Part shown: positions 51,064 through 60,244 of the stretch, one piece after another
Position numbering within the stretch: the stretch's first letter is position 1
How the letters are laid out: every line of letters begins with the position of its first letter
NCBI RefSeq assembly: GCF_035917675.1
Contig: NZ_CP109105.1
Coordinates: 211,124-275,123 of the forward strand
DNA: 64,000 nt
DNA from: Streptomyces sp. NBC_01775
GTDB taxonomy: Bacteria > Actinomycetota > Actinomycetes > Streptomycetales > Streptomycetaceae
Direction: 5' to 3'
Position numbers and translations under genes: made by a program
Notes under the pieces: model-generated
What the model was told of the DNA's origin: nothing
Seen by the model: the letters and a program-made list of their open reading frames with translations, nothing else
Databases searched by the model: none

Positions 51064-53676
51064 ATGGAGAAGGAAGACAGCACGGGCAGCCCCCTGGAGC
51101 TGCGCCTCCGGCAGAAGGAAGCCGTCGACGCGGCCGTCTTCGCACTGGAGGCACCGCCTGGCGGTATTCCCGCGGCCGGTCTGCGTACTCAGGTGGTCGC
51201 CGCCCCTGGGTCGGGCAAGACGCTGGTCGCCTACGAGGTGGCCCGCCGGACCGTGCCGCGCGGCCGTGTCCTGGTCCTGGTCCCGACACTCAACCTGCTG
51301 GTACAGACGGTCACCAAATGGCGCGAGTACGGCATGCGTGGCCAAGCGGTCGCGGTCTGCTCCCTGGACCGCGACCCTGAGGTGCGCGCGTATCTGGCGG
51401 ACGAGCTGGATGTGCGGTGCACGACCAACCCGATCCGGCTGGCGATGTGGGCGGGCACCGGCCCCGTGACGATCTTCGCCACCTACGCGTCTCTGGTGGG
51501 CAACTCCGGCCGTCCCACCGACGACACTGACGTCGACGTCGACGAGGCCGCGGCCGAAGGAGAAGCAGTCGAGGAGCGCGCCGTTGCCGGCGTCCTGGAG
51601 CGCGCGCTGGCCGGGAACTTCGGGCAGCAGCTGGACGGGTTCGGCCTGGCGGTCGTGGATGAGGCGCACCGCACCGCGGGCCTCGCGTCGAAGCCGTGGG
51701 CGGTCATCCACGACAACACGCGTATCCCGGCCGACCGGCGCCTGTACATGACCGCCACGCCCCGCATCTGGGAAACCGGCGGCACCGGCTCCGACGGCGG
51801 GGGCGGTGAGGTGCTGGTGGCGTCGATGGACGACGAGGCCCTCTACGGCAAGCCCGCGTTCGTCTATCCCCTCGGCCAGGCCATCGAGGAAGGTGTACTG
51901 GCCTCCTTCGAGATCGACGTCCTGGAGATCCGCGACCCCGCACCCCCCGGCGACGACGCGAGCCTGGAGGAGCGCCGGGGGATGCGGCTGGGCGCGATCC
52001 GTGCCGCCGCCCTCGCTCACATGGAAACCGCCGGCGTCGTCAGCCTGCTGTCTTTCCACTCCCGCACCCAGGAGGCCCTCTCCTTCGCCCGTGGCCTGCC
52101 CGACGCCGCCGACGAGCTGCGCGCCGCCGGGCGCTTCCCCGGGGAGATCTGGGGGGAGTGGCTGTGCGGCCTCCACCCGGCAGCCCACCAGCGCGCCGTC
52201 CTCGACCAGATCGCGAACGGGGTGGACGCCGAAGGGCACAAGACCGAGTTCCGCATCCTGTGCACCTGTCGGCTGCTGGGGGAGGGCACCGACATCACCG
52301 GACGGTGCGGCCTGGACGGCGTGCTGTTCGCCGACGTGCGCAGCTCACCGGTGGATATCGTCCAGTCCGTCGGTCGCGCCCTGCGCCAGGCCCCGCACGA
52401 GGGCAAGGTCGCACGGCTGGTCGTGCCCGTCCTCCTGGCCGAGGAGGACGAGGGCCGGGACATGGCCGCAACGGCCGCGTTCGAGCCCCTGGTGAAGGTC
52501 CTTCGCGCACTGCGCTCCTTCGACCCGCGCATCATCGAACAGCTCTCACTGCGTCCCGCAGGACGCCGCAGCGGGACAGCGGAAGACACACTCGCCGCCG
52601 ACCCGCACGGAGACGCCCGCCAGACCGGCACCGAGCCCGCCGCCGAGGACGCCGAGCCGGCCGACGACCACGGCCCGGCGCAGGAGCCGGCCCGCGAGCT
52701 GCCCCTGCTGCACTTCTCCGACCGGGGCCGGGACGCCGAGGAGATCGCCCGGCTGGTGCGCACCCGCGTCCTGCGCCCGGAGTCCACCGCCTGGCTCACC
52801 GGCCTGGAGGCCGTCCGCACCTTCGCCGCCGGGCACGGGCACGCCAACGTCCCCTATACCGCCACCGTCCACCTCGGCGACCAGGCCGTGGACTATCAGG
52901 TGGGCCAGTTCGCGTCCGAGCAGCGCCGCGCCTGGCGACACGGGGACCTGGCCGACTGGCGAACCGAACTGCTGGCCGAGACGGGCTTTGTCTTCGACCC
53001 CCGCGACCAGGCGTTCACCGAGTTCCTGGACGTGTGCGCCCTCTACTTCGCCGGACACCACACCCTCGCCGCCCCGCGGGATGCGGTGCTGGCCGGGGTG
53101 GCGGTCGGGGAGCGCCTGCACCAGGTGCGCAAACCTGGCGGCCTGGGCAAGAAGCGCGCCACAGCCCGGCGCGAGCGGCTGGAGGCCATCGACCCGGACT
53201 GGAACCCCGCCTGGCCCCTGACCTGGCAGCGCCACTACGCGAAGGCCCGCTGGCTCCTCTCCCAGGGCGCTACCCCCGGCGAGCTCCAGCCCGGCGTCCA
53301 CCTCGGCGGCGACGACGTCGGCGCCTGGCTGGCCGAACAGCCCGCCGCCTGGCACACCCTCACCGACGGCCAGCAGCAGCGCCTGGCCGCGCTGGGGATC
53401 GGCCCCGCCCCGGCCGGGGCCCTCCCCGCGGCCGTGGCCCCTCCCGCCGGGGCCTCCCGGTGGGAGATCAACCTCGCCGCCGCCCGACAGTTCAAGGCCC
53501 GCGAGGGCCACCTGCGGGTCCCGCGCGCCCACACCGAGACCGTCACCGGCGCCGACGGTAGGGAGCACCGCATCCGGCTGGGCGTCTTCCGCAGCAACAC
53601 CCGCACCCACCACAACCAGCACAAACTCACCTCCGAGCAGGCACGCGAGGCCCGCACCATCGGGCTCCTGCAGTGA
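51064..53676 (+). CDS. Superfamily 2 helicase with helicase-associated domains
   Basis: 870 aa; ATG 51064 after AGGGGAGGG. Motifs in order: Walker A VVAAPGSGKTLVA (about 45), DEAH box LAVVDEAHRT (about 197), motif III MTATPR (about 229), and motif VI IVQSVGRALRQ (about 433). The C-terminal third has two helicase-associated (HA) units (WLTGLEAVRTFAAGHGHANV, about 577; WEINLAAARQFKAREGHLRV, about 800). Such helicases are frequent at Streptomyces chromosome and plasmid ends. Placed directly behind the Tap-like and Tpg-like genes, it may open or remodel telomere ends during replication or transfer. Confidence 0.85.
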   Translation: MEKEDSTGSPLELRLRQKEAVDAAVFALEAPPGGIPAAGLRTQVVAAPGSGKTLVAYEVARRTVPRGRVLVLVPTLNLLVQTVTKWREYGMRGQAVAVCSLDRDPEVRAYLADELDVRCTTNPIRLAMWAGTGPVTIFATYASLVGNSGRPTDDTDVDVDEAAAEGEAVEERAVAGVLERALAGNFGQQLDGFGLAVVDEAHRTAGLASKPWAVIHDNTRIPADRRLYMTATPRIWETGGTGSDGGGGEVLVASMDDEALYGKPAFVYPLGQAIEEGVLASFEIDVLEIRDPAPPGDDASLEERRGMRLGAIRAAALAHMETAGVVSLLSFHSRTQEALSFARGLPDAADELRAAGRFPGEIWGEWLCGLHPAAHQRAVLDQIANGVDAEGHKTEFRILCTCRLLGEGTDITGRCGLDGVLFADVRSSPVDIVQSVGRALRQAPHEGKVARLVVPVLLAEEDEGRDMAATAAFEPLVKVLRALRSFDPRIIEQLSLRPAGRRSGTAEDTLAADPHGDARQTGTEPAAEDAEPADDHGPAQEPARELPLLHFSDRGRDAEEIARLVRTRVLRPESTAWLTGLEAVRTFAAGHGHANVPYTATVHLGDQAVDYQVGQFASEQRRAWRHGDLADWRTELLAETGFVFDPRDQAFTEFLDVCALYFAGHHTLAAPRDAVLAGVAVGERLHQVRKPGGLGKKRATARRERLEAIDPDWNPAWPLTWQRHYAKARWLLSQGATPGELQPGVHLGGDDVGAWLAEQPAAWHTLTDGQQQRLAALGIGPAPAGALPAAVAPPAGASRWEINLAAARQFKAREGHLRVPRAHTETVTGADGREHRIRLGVFRSNTRTHHNQHKLTSEQAREARTIGLLQ

Positions 53677-54152
53677 CTGGTGACTGGCGGACGGATCGGA
53701 TCGGAAGTGCGCTGCGCCGTGAAAACCCTGCGGTGCTGCGGCGCTTGAATGCGGGGTTCGCCGCGATAGGCGATGTGCAGTTCCTGCCGGGCTACTCGGT
53801 GCTCCTGGTGGATGACCCCCAGGTGGAGAGGCTGTCGGACTTGCCCGGGGACAAGAGGCTGGCATTCCTGTCCGACATGGACCGGCTCGGAGAGGCAGTC
53901 GAGCGAGCATCCCGTCGCATGGACGCTGCCTTCCGGCGGGTCAATCTGGAAATCCTCGGCAACACCGAAAGGTACTTGCACGCGCACGTGTGGCCACGGT
54001 TCGAGTGGGAGCCCGCCGACATGGTTGGCAGGCCCGTGTGGCTCTACCCCCGCGACCGGTGGTCCGACGAGCGATTCGCACTTGGTCCGCAGCACGACCT
54101 GCTGCGTCGGGCGATCGGAGAGGAGCTGGACCGTCTGTGCTCGGCGAACTGA
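53673..54152 (+). CDS. HIT-like nucleotide-binding protein
   Basis: 159 aa from GTG 53673, overlapping the helicase stop (GTGA). VQFLPGYSVLLVDDPQVERL and FRRVNLEILGNTERYLHAHV followed by WPRF give the HIT-type H-x-H-x-x core in HAHVW. HIT proteins hydrolyse or transfer nucleotides, for example diadenosine polyphosphates or adenylylated DNA ends. It is in an operon with the helicase; removal of nucleotidyl adducts at DNA ends would make sense here but is speculation. Confidence 0.75.
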   Translation: MTGDWRTDRIGSALRRENPAVLRRLNAGFAAIGDVQFLPGYSVLLVDDPQVERLSDLPGDKRLAFLSDMDRLGEAVERASRRMDAAFRRVNLEILGNTERYLHAHVWPRFEWEPADMVGRPVWLYPRDRWSDERFALGPQHDLLRRAIGEELDRLCSAN

Positions 54153-54341
54153 CGGCGGCACGCGGGGGAGACGGTCGTGGAGGTGCTCGCCTTCGACGTC
54201 CCGGCCGCGTTCGCGGAGTGGCCTCTGATAGTCCGGACAACCGACCGGTGGCGCCCACACACCACGTGCACGTCTCGCGCTACCCCTCCGCCACCGCCCT
54301 GACCTGAGCTGCGCGAATGCTCAGGGGAGTGCCGGGGCGGC

Positions 54342-55043
54342 TCATAGCCGGGTGGGGGGTGTTTTGCCGCGCTGGACGTACTGGATGCGCTTGAACTGTA
54401 TCGTCGCGAAGATCAACAGGTCGTCCTTGGCGCCGAAGTCAGGGTCTTCTTCGCAGGAATCGTTGCAGACGTACCGCGTCACGGCCGAGACCGTGCCTGC
54501 CCGCATCACCAGCGTGACGGTCGTCTCGCCCGTGGCCTCATCGACGCTCTCGCGCATCGTGCTCGCGTTCCCCACCTTGGGAGACACTGCGCGCTTGCGG
54601 CCGGGCTGGTGGGCCAGGGATGCCTTGCGCCGTGTGTAGTCCCGGCGGGCCGCGGTGCGGCTCTCGTACGCCTGCAGGTCGATGGAGATCGTGCCCGTCT
54701 GATACGGGTCGTCGTACCGCGCCCGCCCTGAAGCCTTCAGCCCGGCACACCTGGTGGGGCCCGACGTTTTCCTGCACGGCAGGTCCGCGGGGGCGTCACG
54801 GGCCGAGGGCCTGGCCCCCACCTCCCAGGCCGTGGCCAGGTTCTCCGACCGGAGCATGGACTTCTTCAGCCCCGCAGCGTCCAGGCCGGCCGGCAAGTCC
54901 GCGACCCCATAATCCGAGGGTGCACTGCTGTGCCCTGCCCCGTCAGGTATCACCGACCCCGCACCGCACCCCACCGCCGACAGCAGCGCCACGATCACCG
55001 CACCACCCACCCACACCCTCGCCGCCAACCGTCCGCGGTACAC
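54342..55043 (-). CDS. Predicted lipoprotein
   Basis: 233 aa. The N-terminus RLAARVWVGGAVIVALLSAV ends in a lipobox-like VGC, so the protein is probably anchored outside the membrane. The rest has four Cys (PCRKTSGPTRC and VCNDSC) that may form two disulphides and a beta-rich domain (TGETTVTLVMRAGTVSAVTR). It resembles the large group of Streptomyces sensor-type lipoproteins without known function. Confidence 0.7.
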   Translation of the reverse strand: MYRGRLAARVWVGGAVIVALLSAVGCGAGSVIPDGAGHSSAPSDYGVADLPAGLDAAGLKKSMLRSENLATAWEVGARPSARDAPADLPCRKTSGPTRCAGLKASGRARYDDPYQTGTISIDLQAYESRTAARRDYTRRKASLAHQPGRKRAVSPKVGNASTMRESVDEATGETTVTLVMRAGTVSAVTRYVCNDSCEEDPDFGAKDDLLIFATIQFKRIQYVQRGKTPPTRL

Positions 55044-55188
55044 CCGGCCCCCGCTCCCTCAACAGAACCAACTCGCGGAGCCTAGACCTACTGTCCATCG
55101 AACATCTACCGTCCGGATGATCAAGCAGACCCGGGGGTGGTGCCGGGTTCGGCCCGGTTGGTTTCTGATGCCGGGAGCCGGACTTCGT

Positions 55189-55866
55189 TCAGGACGCTTG
55201 GTCTCGGTGGGCTTGGACGAGGAGGGTGCCGAAGCGGCCCGGCTGGGGGGCGGGGAGGGTGCGGGCGTTGATGTCGGTGTAACCGTGGCGTTTGAGGATG
55301 CCGGTCCATGCCTGGGGGGTGTATTGCCAGCGCTGGACGGTCAGCTCCCGCTCCCGTCCTTCCAGCCACCTGCCGCCCATCTGCTGGGGCCCGTGGGCAT
55401 CTCCTGGCTCGGCCTGGGAGAAGACCAGCGTCCCGCCGGGGGCCAGGCGGCGCAGGATGCGGGGCATCAGCTCTTCCGGGTCGGTGAACCAGACCGCGCC
55501 CCAGTTGGAGTAGATCGCATCGAAGCAGGGGCCGGCGGCCTGAAGGTAGGCACAGGCTTCCGCGTGGAGGAAATCGAGCCCCGGCAGGTGGGCCCAGAAA
55601 CGGCGGGCGCGCTCGGTCTGGACGGGGGAGAGGTCGATAGCCGTCACGTGGACGCCGAGCTGCGCGAGGTAGGCCGCCTCCGCGCCCTCCCCGGGGCCGA
55701 GTTCCAGGGCGCTGGTGCAGGGACCCAGAAGTTCGGCCCCGGGGCCGTGGCCGGGGTACTGCGTCCAGTCGAACCGGTCGTCGGGCGGGGGCGGCTGGTC
55801 GCCTTCTCCCCGGTAGGGCTTGTACAGGTCCCAGTACGCGGGGAGCGAGACGGGCGGGTGAGGCAT
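55189..55866 (-). CDS. SAM-dependent methyltransferase
   Basis: 225 aa; ATG 55866 with GAGGAG upstream. ALELGPGEGAEAAYLAQLG is motif I for SAM binding, followed by VTAIDLSPVQ, FDAIYSNWGAVWF and LRRLAPGGTLVFSQ, the class I fold in order. The substrate is not predictable; WDLYKPYRGEGDQPPPPD near the start suggests a Streptomyces subfamily of DNA- or small-molecule-modifying enzymes. It follows the gene at 56009-56470 on the same strand, with a huge palindrome between them. Confidence 0.85.
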   Translation of the reverse strand: MPHPPVSLPAYWDLYKPYRGEGDQPPPPDDRFDWTQYPGHGPGAELLGPCTSALELGPGEGAEAAYLAQLGVHVTAIDLSPVQTERARRFWAHLPGLDFLHAEACAYLQAAGPCFDAIYSNWGAVWFTDPEELMPRILRRLAPGGTLVFSQAEPGDAHGPQQMGGRWLEGRERELTVQRWQYTPQAWTGILKRHGYTDINARTLPAPQPGRFGTLLVQAHRDQAS

Positions 55867-55944
55867 GGGGCTCCTCGTGTGTCCGGTGGAGCTGGACACC
55901 GTAGCGGGGCCTCCATCGCGGCACGCCGTCTTTGCCGGGACTTC

Positions 55945-56016
55945 GCCACTGAGCGGGCATGAGGTGGCCCGGACGCGAACGTTCGCGTCCGGGCCACCTC
56001 ATGCCCGCTCAGTGGC
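55945..56016. terminator. Perfect 72-bp palindrome
   Basis: 36-base arms 55945-55980 and 55981-56016 are exact complements with no loop bases (centre GCGAAC/GTTCGC; outer ends GCCACTGAGC and GCTCAGTGGC). It overlaps the last codons of the gene ending at 56009 and works as a terminator in RNA. Confidence 0.8.
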
Positions 56017-56470
56017 AGTTCGCTCCTGGCCTGCAGGGGCCGCACTTGCCGTAGTCGTGCTCCCACAGCGGCCAGTCCACGGCGAACCCGTTCTCGTGCA
56101 GGATCGTCGCGGTGCGCTCCACGCTGCCGTCATACTTGAACGCGATCTCGGGAATGTGCTCCAGGAACCCGCCCTGGAAGTGCCGGGCGCAGAATTCGCG
56201 GTAGTTGCGGGTGTCGAGGATGAAGACATGCACGGCGGTGTCGACCAGCCTGCCGCAGCACATCTCCAGGCCCTGCCCGAACTTCTCCATGGCGGTGATC
56301 AGGTAGGCGACTGCCTGCCCGAACAGCCGCTCGGCCATCACCTCGTCGAAGGGGTGGTCGCGCTGGAGGAGAGTGACCTCCCGCTCCCACACCTGAGGGC
56401 TCACGAACGCCCTGGGATCCCGTACCCGCTCGACGGGAAGGACGGGCCTCTCAGCGAGTCCTGTCGTCAT
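56009..56470 (-). CDS. Conserved Streptomyces hypothetical protein with Cys-rich tail
   Basis: 153 aa; ATG 56470 with GGAGG 8 nt upstream. The sequence pattern AERLFGQAVAYLITAMEKFG, MCCGRLVDTAVHVFILDTRN and the tail CGPCRPGANCH is conserved in a Streptomyces family I recognise by sight but not by function. The CxxC...CH tail may bind a metal. The divergent XRE/TPR regulator at 56670 often accompanies such genes and may control it. Confidence 0.7.
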   Translation of the reverse strand: MTTGLAERPVLPVERVRDPRAFVSPQVWEREVTLLQRDHPFDEVMAERLFGQAVAYLITAMEKFGQGLEMCCGRLVDTAVHVFILDTRNYREFCARHFQGGFLEHIPEIAFKYDGSVERTATILHENGFAVDWPLWEHDYGKCGPCRPGANCH

Positions 56471-56669
56471 CGCTGCCTCCTTGCCTCGGCTCGTGCCTGA
56501 CACTCCCAGCACACCGCCGCGACACCCCGCCGGGAAGACGCGGCAGGCCCGGCCGCACGCTGTGTGCGGATCCCGCACACGGCGTGCGTCGCGCTGCCGT
56601 GCCCTGTCGGGGGCGCGGGCGCGGCGCTAGCGTGGGAAGGCTGACCGCCGGCCGCGCGGGAGGACCCTC

Positions 56670-58068
56670 ATGCTGACCGCGTCGATGTCCACGAGCACGC
56701 TCCCGGACCTGGGGGCCGTCATCCGCGGTGCGCGGGCCGCCGCTCGGATGACGCAGACCCAGCTGGGCAGGTGCTGCGGGTATTCGCACTCGGCCATCAG
56801 CCGGATCGAGACCGGCCACACCGTCCCGGACTGGCCCACCGTCGCCCGGCTCGCGGCCGTCCTCGGCATCGGCCCCGAGAAGCTCGGGCTGGCCCATTCG
56901 AGCGGGTCGCCGCCAACAGGTGCCGCGCCCGTCGCCCGGGCCACTAGGGTGCCGTCACGTCCCGATGCCGAGGACTGGGAGGATGCCGTGCGCCGCCGCC
57001 AGATGCTCGCCCTCACCGGCACCGCCGCAACCGCCGTGCTCGCCGGCCTCCCCGCAGCGGCCACCGCGCGGCCACAGCCCGCAGCCGATCCGGACCTGTC
57101 CGGCCTGGAGGACGCGCTGCTGTACGGACCGCCACCCAGCAGCCACGAAGCCACCACCGCCACGGTGGCCCTGGCAGTATCCGAGTCACGCGCCCTTCTC
57201 GCCCAGGGCCGCTACCGCGAACTGGCCGCCGGCCTCCCACACCAGCTCGCTCTGGCCGAGACCTACCGGGACGAGGACGGGGGCTCGGCCCTCTCCTCGC
57301 TCTTGTCCACCGCGGCCCGCGCGGCCATCAAGGCCGGAGACGACCGTGACACTGACCGCCGACCGCGCCGTCCTCACCGCCCGCGAGGCCGGTGACGCGC
57401 TGGCCCTGGCCGAGGCGTACCGCATGGCCTCCAGCGGCTACCGCCGCACCGGCCGCTACGACCGCGCCGTCCAGACCGCCGTCCGCGCGGCCGACCAGCT
57501 CGCCGCCGACCGCACCGCCCCCCGCGCCGCCCGCGCATCGCACGGCGGCAACCTGCTCGCCACGGCTGCCTACACCGCGGCCAAGCACGGCAACAGAGCC
57601 GGAGCACGGGAGCTGATCCGCGCCGCCCACCGCACGGCGGAAGCACTGGGAGGCGAACGCTGCGCAGGCAGCGCCTGGTTCGGGCCACGCCAGGTCGCCC
57701 TGCACGAGGTCTCCGTCCACCAAGTCCTCGGCGACCCGGAAGCCGCGGTGAAGGCCGCCCGGGCACTCCCTGTCCGGGGGCTCCCGAGGGAGCGCGCGGC
57801 CCGGCTGTGCATCGATGTGGCACGCGCGTACGAGGACTGGGGGAGACCGGAGGAGTGCTACCGCGCTCTGCTCTCAGCCGAGCGCGCCGTACCGGAAGAG
57901 GTACGGCGCGAAAGCATCCGCGAACTCACGAGGAAACTCCTCCCCTACGAACGGCGACTGCCGGGGATCCGCGACCTCGCCCGCCGCACAGCCGCCGTTG
58001 CCGAGACGAACCCTGATCGCTACTCCGTGACGAAGGGTGCGTATCCGACCGGGACCTCGCTCACCTGA
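56670..58068 (+). pseudogene. XRE-TPR regulator, broken by a frameshift
   Basis: The first frame (ATG 56670 to 57395) has the XRE HTH: MTQTQLGRCCGYSHSAISRI with ETGHTVPDWPTVARLAAVLG, and the first TPR helices. From about 57340 the sense passes to the next frame (TVTLTADRAVLTAREAGDAL, then SSGYRRTGRYDRAVQTAVRA and later TPR units) down to about 58050. One base change of length at GAGACGACCGTGACA would restore a protein of about 465 aa. Intact homologues are antibiotic- and development-related regulators. The gene is divergent from 56009-56470. Confidence 0.75.
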
Positions 58069-58493
58069 AGCTCGGAGAAGAGCAAGGTGAGGTTGTGAGC
58101 GTTGGTCTCCATGAGAACCTCGTGGAAGTCGATCCCAAGGGCCTTCGACCAGCGGCGGGTCGCCGCCGACTCGGCGGGAAGCTTGGCTCCCGGGTACAGG
58201 CAGTGCCACCTCACTCCCCAGACGTATCCGTCGAGATCGACACCGGTTTCGTGGTCGATGAGCCGGTCGTCCAAAGAGACCCGCCAGGTCTTCGCCGGTA
58301 CTGACGTCTCACACCGGGCCTCGACGCAGCATCGGAAGAGATACCGCAGGTGGGACGGCGTGATGCCGGTACGGGGATCTGCCGTCGCGTAGACGATGAC
58401 CTCGTAGTCGCGCATGTAGTTGGTGTATCCGTGGTGCACGACCGCGTGATCGAAGGTCTCGTCAAGCATCTGTTCAAGTACGGCGGCATCCAT
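58020..58493 (-). CDS. Conserved hypothetical (YxiG-like) protein
   Basis: 157 aa. LDETFDHAVVHHGYTNYMRD, YEVIVYATADPRTGITPSHL and LDGYVWGVRWHCLYPGAKLP are conserved in a Streptomyces family I would place near YxiG-like proteins. Its 3' end overlaps the tail of the broken XRE/TPR gene by 49 bp in antisense. Function unknown; members are often found beside polymorphic-toxin or phage-defence genes. Confidence 0.65.
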   Translation of the reverse strand: MDAAVLEQMLDETFDHAVVHHGYTNYMRDYEVIVYATADPRTGITPSHLRYLFRCCVEARCETSVPAKTWRVSLDDRLIDHETGVDLDGYVWGVRWHCLYPGAKLPAESAATRRWSKALGIDFHEVLMETNAHNLTLLFSELQVSEVPVGYAPFVTE

Positions 58494-58636
58494 ACCGCCC
58501 TTCTACCTCACTCGGCGAGACCTTCGACAATGAGATTCACGGGCAGCACCGTTGCCTCAGAGATCGCCCGGACAAGTCCTCTAGCATCTGTCTGGTGGGT
58601 CGGTAAGGGTCCTTGCCTGCTTTCTAGGCTGGGGTA

Positions 58637-59155
58637 ATGGACAACGAGCTCGCTCACGAGGGAAGCGCCTTCATCAACTTTCGTCGCTACCTCCCGGACC
58701 CGAAGGAGCACGGATTCCGGTGGGTCGATATCAAGCAGCTCCGCTTCTGCGCTCAGTCCGTGGACGATGGAGGGCTGCTTGCCGCGCTGATTGGGCATGA
58801 GCAGTTCCGGAACGACTATGCGGGTGGTGGAGTGCTGCCGGAGGGCACCCGGCACGGTCCGTACTGGCGACGGTTGATCACCCCCGATGTCTACGAGCCT
58901 GTCAGCCAGGAGAAAGCTGTGCGGATCCTGCGGGAGTGGGTGGATCCGCTCCGGGACGTGCCCGCCGTGCTGGAGGCAGAACTGCAGCGGGAGGTGTTCG
59001 ACCGCCTGGTCGCAGCTGATGGCATCTACTACCTCAACGAGCTCGGTGATGAAGCGATTCATGACTGGGGACGGGTGCACGACTACTTCCACGAGTTCGT
59101 CCTCGTCGACCGCTCGGCCAGGCAGATCGCTCTCATCGTCGCCGCCGACGACTAA
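58637..59155 (+). CDS. Hypothetical 172-aa protein with IS at its stop codon
   Basis: ATG 58637. SAFINFRRYLPDPKEHGFRW, then PVSQEKAVRILREWVDPLRD and VHDYFHEFVLVDRSARQIAL: an acidic soluble protein reminiscent of small immunity-type proteins, but unassigned. The stop TAA is also the 3-bp target duplication of the IS5-type element that follows, so the protein is intact while its transcription terminator was displaced. Confidence 0.65.
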   Translation: MDNELAHEGSAFINFRRYLPDPKEHGFRWVDIKQLRFCAQSVDDGGLLAALIGHEQFRNDYAGGGVLPEGTRHGPYWRRLITPDVYEPVSQEKAVRILREWVDPLRDVPAVLEAELQREVFDRLVAADGIYYLNELGDEAIHDWGRVHDYFHEFVLVDRSARQIALIVAADD

Positions 59156-59164
59156 GAGGTCATC

Positions 59165-59662
59165 TCATTTGGCCAGTCTGCGGTAGCAGATGAGGGTGCA
59201 GGCGATGCTGGTGAAGGCGAGGAAGTGTTCGGCTTTGCGCTCGTAGCGACGGTGGAGGCGTCGGCAGCCGGCCAGCCAGGACATGGTGCGCTCGATGGTC
59301 CAGCGATGGCGGCCCAGTCGCTGTGAGGGCTCGATTCCCTTGCGCGCGATGCGGTGGGTGATGCCGCGCTCGCGTAACCAGCGTCGCAGGTGGGAGTAGT
59401 CGTAGCCCTTGTCCGCGTGGAGCTTGCCCGGTCGGCGGCGCCGGGGGCCGCTGCGGGAGCAGATCGGCGGTATGCCCTTGACCAGAGGGATCAGTGCCTG
59501 GCTGTCGTGCAGGTTCGCCCCTGAGATCCCGATCGACAGGGGCAGACCGGTCCGCTCGGTGATCAAGTGGATCTTCGAGCCGTACTTACCCCGGTCGACA
59601 GGATTCGGACCTGTCAGGTCCCCCTTTTCAGGGCGCGCATGTTCACCGAGTCGACCGCGCAT
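59165..59662 (-). CDS. IS5-type transposase, second frame (catalytic part)
   Basis: Contains GPNPVDRGKYGSKIHLITER, LHDSQALIPLV, DKGYDYSHLRRWLRERGI (second Asp) and RHRWTIERTMSWLAGCRRL (final Glu), the DDE pattern of IS5. Expressed as a fusion with the first frame through a shift in the overlap near 59620-59660 (ALKRGT / RALKKG-type stretch). Confidence 0.85.
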   Translation of the reverse strand: MRGRLGEHARPEKGDLTGPNPVDRGKYGSKIHLITERTGLPLSIGISGANLHDSQALIPLVKGIPPICSRSGPRRRRPGKLHADKGYDYSHLRRWLRERGITHRIARKGIEPSQRLGRHRWTIERTMSWLAGCRRLHRRYERKAEHFLAFTSIACTLICYRRLAK

Positions 59663-59973
59663 CGGGACCAGTCCAGGTCACCGCGAGAGCCGAGTTCGTC
59701 GAGGACCAGGCGGTGGAGCTTCGCCCACACTCTGGCCTTCGACCATTCAGTGAAGCGGCGGTGGGCCGTGGCACCGGACGGCCCAAAAGACGCTGCGGGC
59801 ACCTGCTGCCAGGTACAGCCGGACGTCGCCACGAACACGATCGCGGCCAGCACTTCCCGGTCGCCGTGCCGACGACGGCCACCACCCTGCGGCCTTGCCG
59901 GTACCTCCGGCACCACTCGCTGGAACAACTCCCACAACTCATCCGGCACCAGCCGCTCAACGATCCCCACCAC
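59614..59973 (-). CDS. IS5-type transposase, first frame
   Basis: From GTG 59973 inside the IS. RLVPDELWELFQRVVPEVPA, DREVLAAIVFVATSGCTWQQ and WAKLHRLVLDELGSRGDLDW with CAVDSVNMRA (first catalytic Asp). Overlaps the second frame by 49 bp. Confidence 0.85.
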   Translation of the reverse strand: MVGIVERLVPDELWELFQRVVPEVPARPQGGGRRRHGDREVLAAIVFVATSGCTWQQVPAASFGPSGATAHRRFTEWSKARVWAKLHRLVLDELGSRGDLDWSRCAVDSVNMRALKRGT

Positions 59974-60049
59974 GACCGACAGACTACCGACCCAGCCAAA
60001 TGAGATGACCTCTAAGGCAACCATCGGACATCCGCTGTCGTAGCTGGGA

Positions 60050-60244
60050 TCAGTCGCGAAGACACCACCGAATCGCGGCAAGAGTGACCGTGCCCTGGAA
60101 GACATCGGCCCTCTTGCCGGAGTCGCGGCGGCCCGGCACCGGTTCCCGTACATCGGTACCGCGCGGGGCGGGATGAGCGCGTCCGAGCCGGTCCTGGTCC
60201 GTCCCTACGCGCCGGGGCTGTGGGAAGCGGTCTACGGCGCGCAA
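60050..60244 (-). mobile_element. Transposase C-terminal remnant
   Basis: VPGRRDSGKRADVFQGTVTL and AAIRWCLRD at the stop are the end of an IS-type transposase. The upstream part is lost. Confidence 0.4.

Larger units (their letters stand above)
59156..60012 (-). mobile_element. Intact IS5-type insertion sequence, 857 bp
   Basis: Terminal inverted repeats of 18 bp, GAGGTCATCTCATTTGGC at 59156-59173 and its complement at 59995-60012, flanked by the direct duplication TAA (59153-59155, 60013-60015). Two overlapping frames encode the transposase, as in the IS427 group of IS5. Confidence 0.9.

Noticed and set aside
52158..53561. A 467-codon plus-strand frame inside the helicase
   Set aside because: Out-of-frame shadow made almost only of Arg, Pro, Gly and Ala.
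52546..53910. A 454-codon minus-strand frame over the helicase end
   Set aside because: Gly/Val-rich antisense shadow; the helicase motifs are on the other strand.
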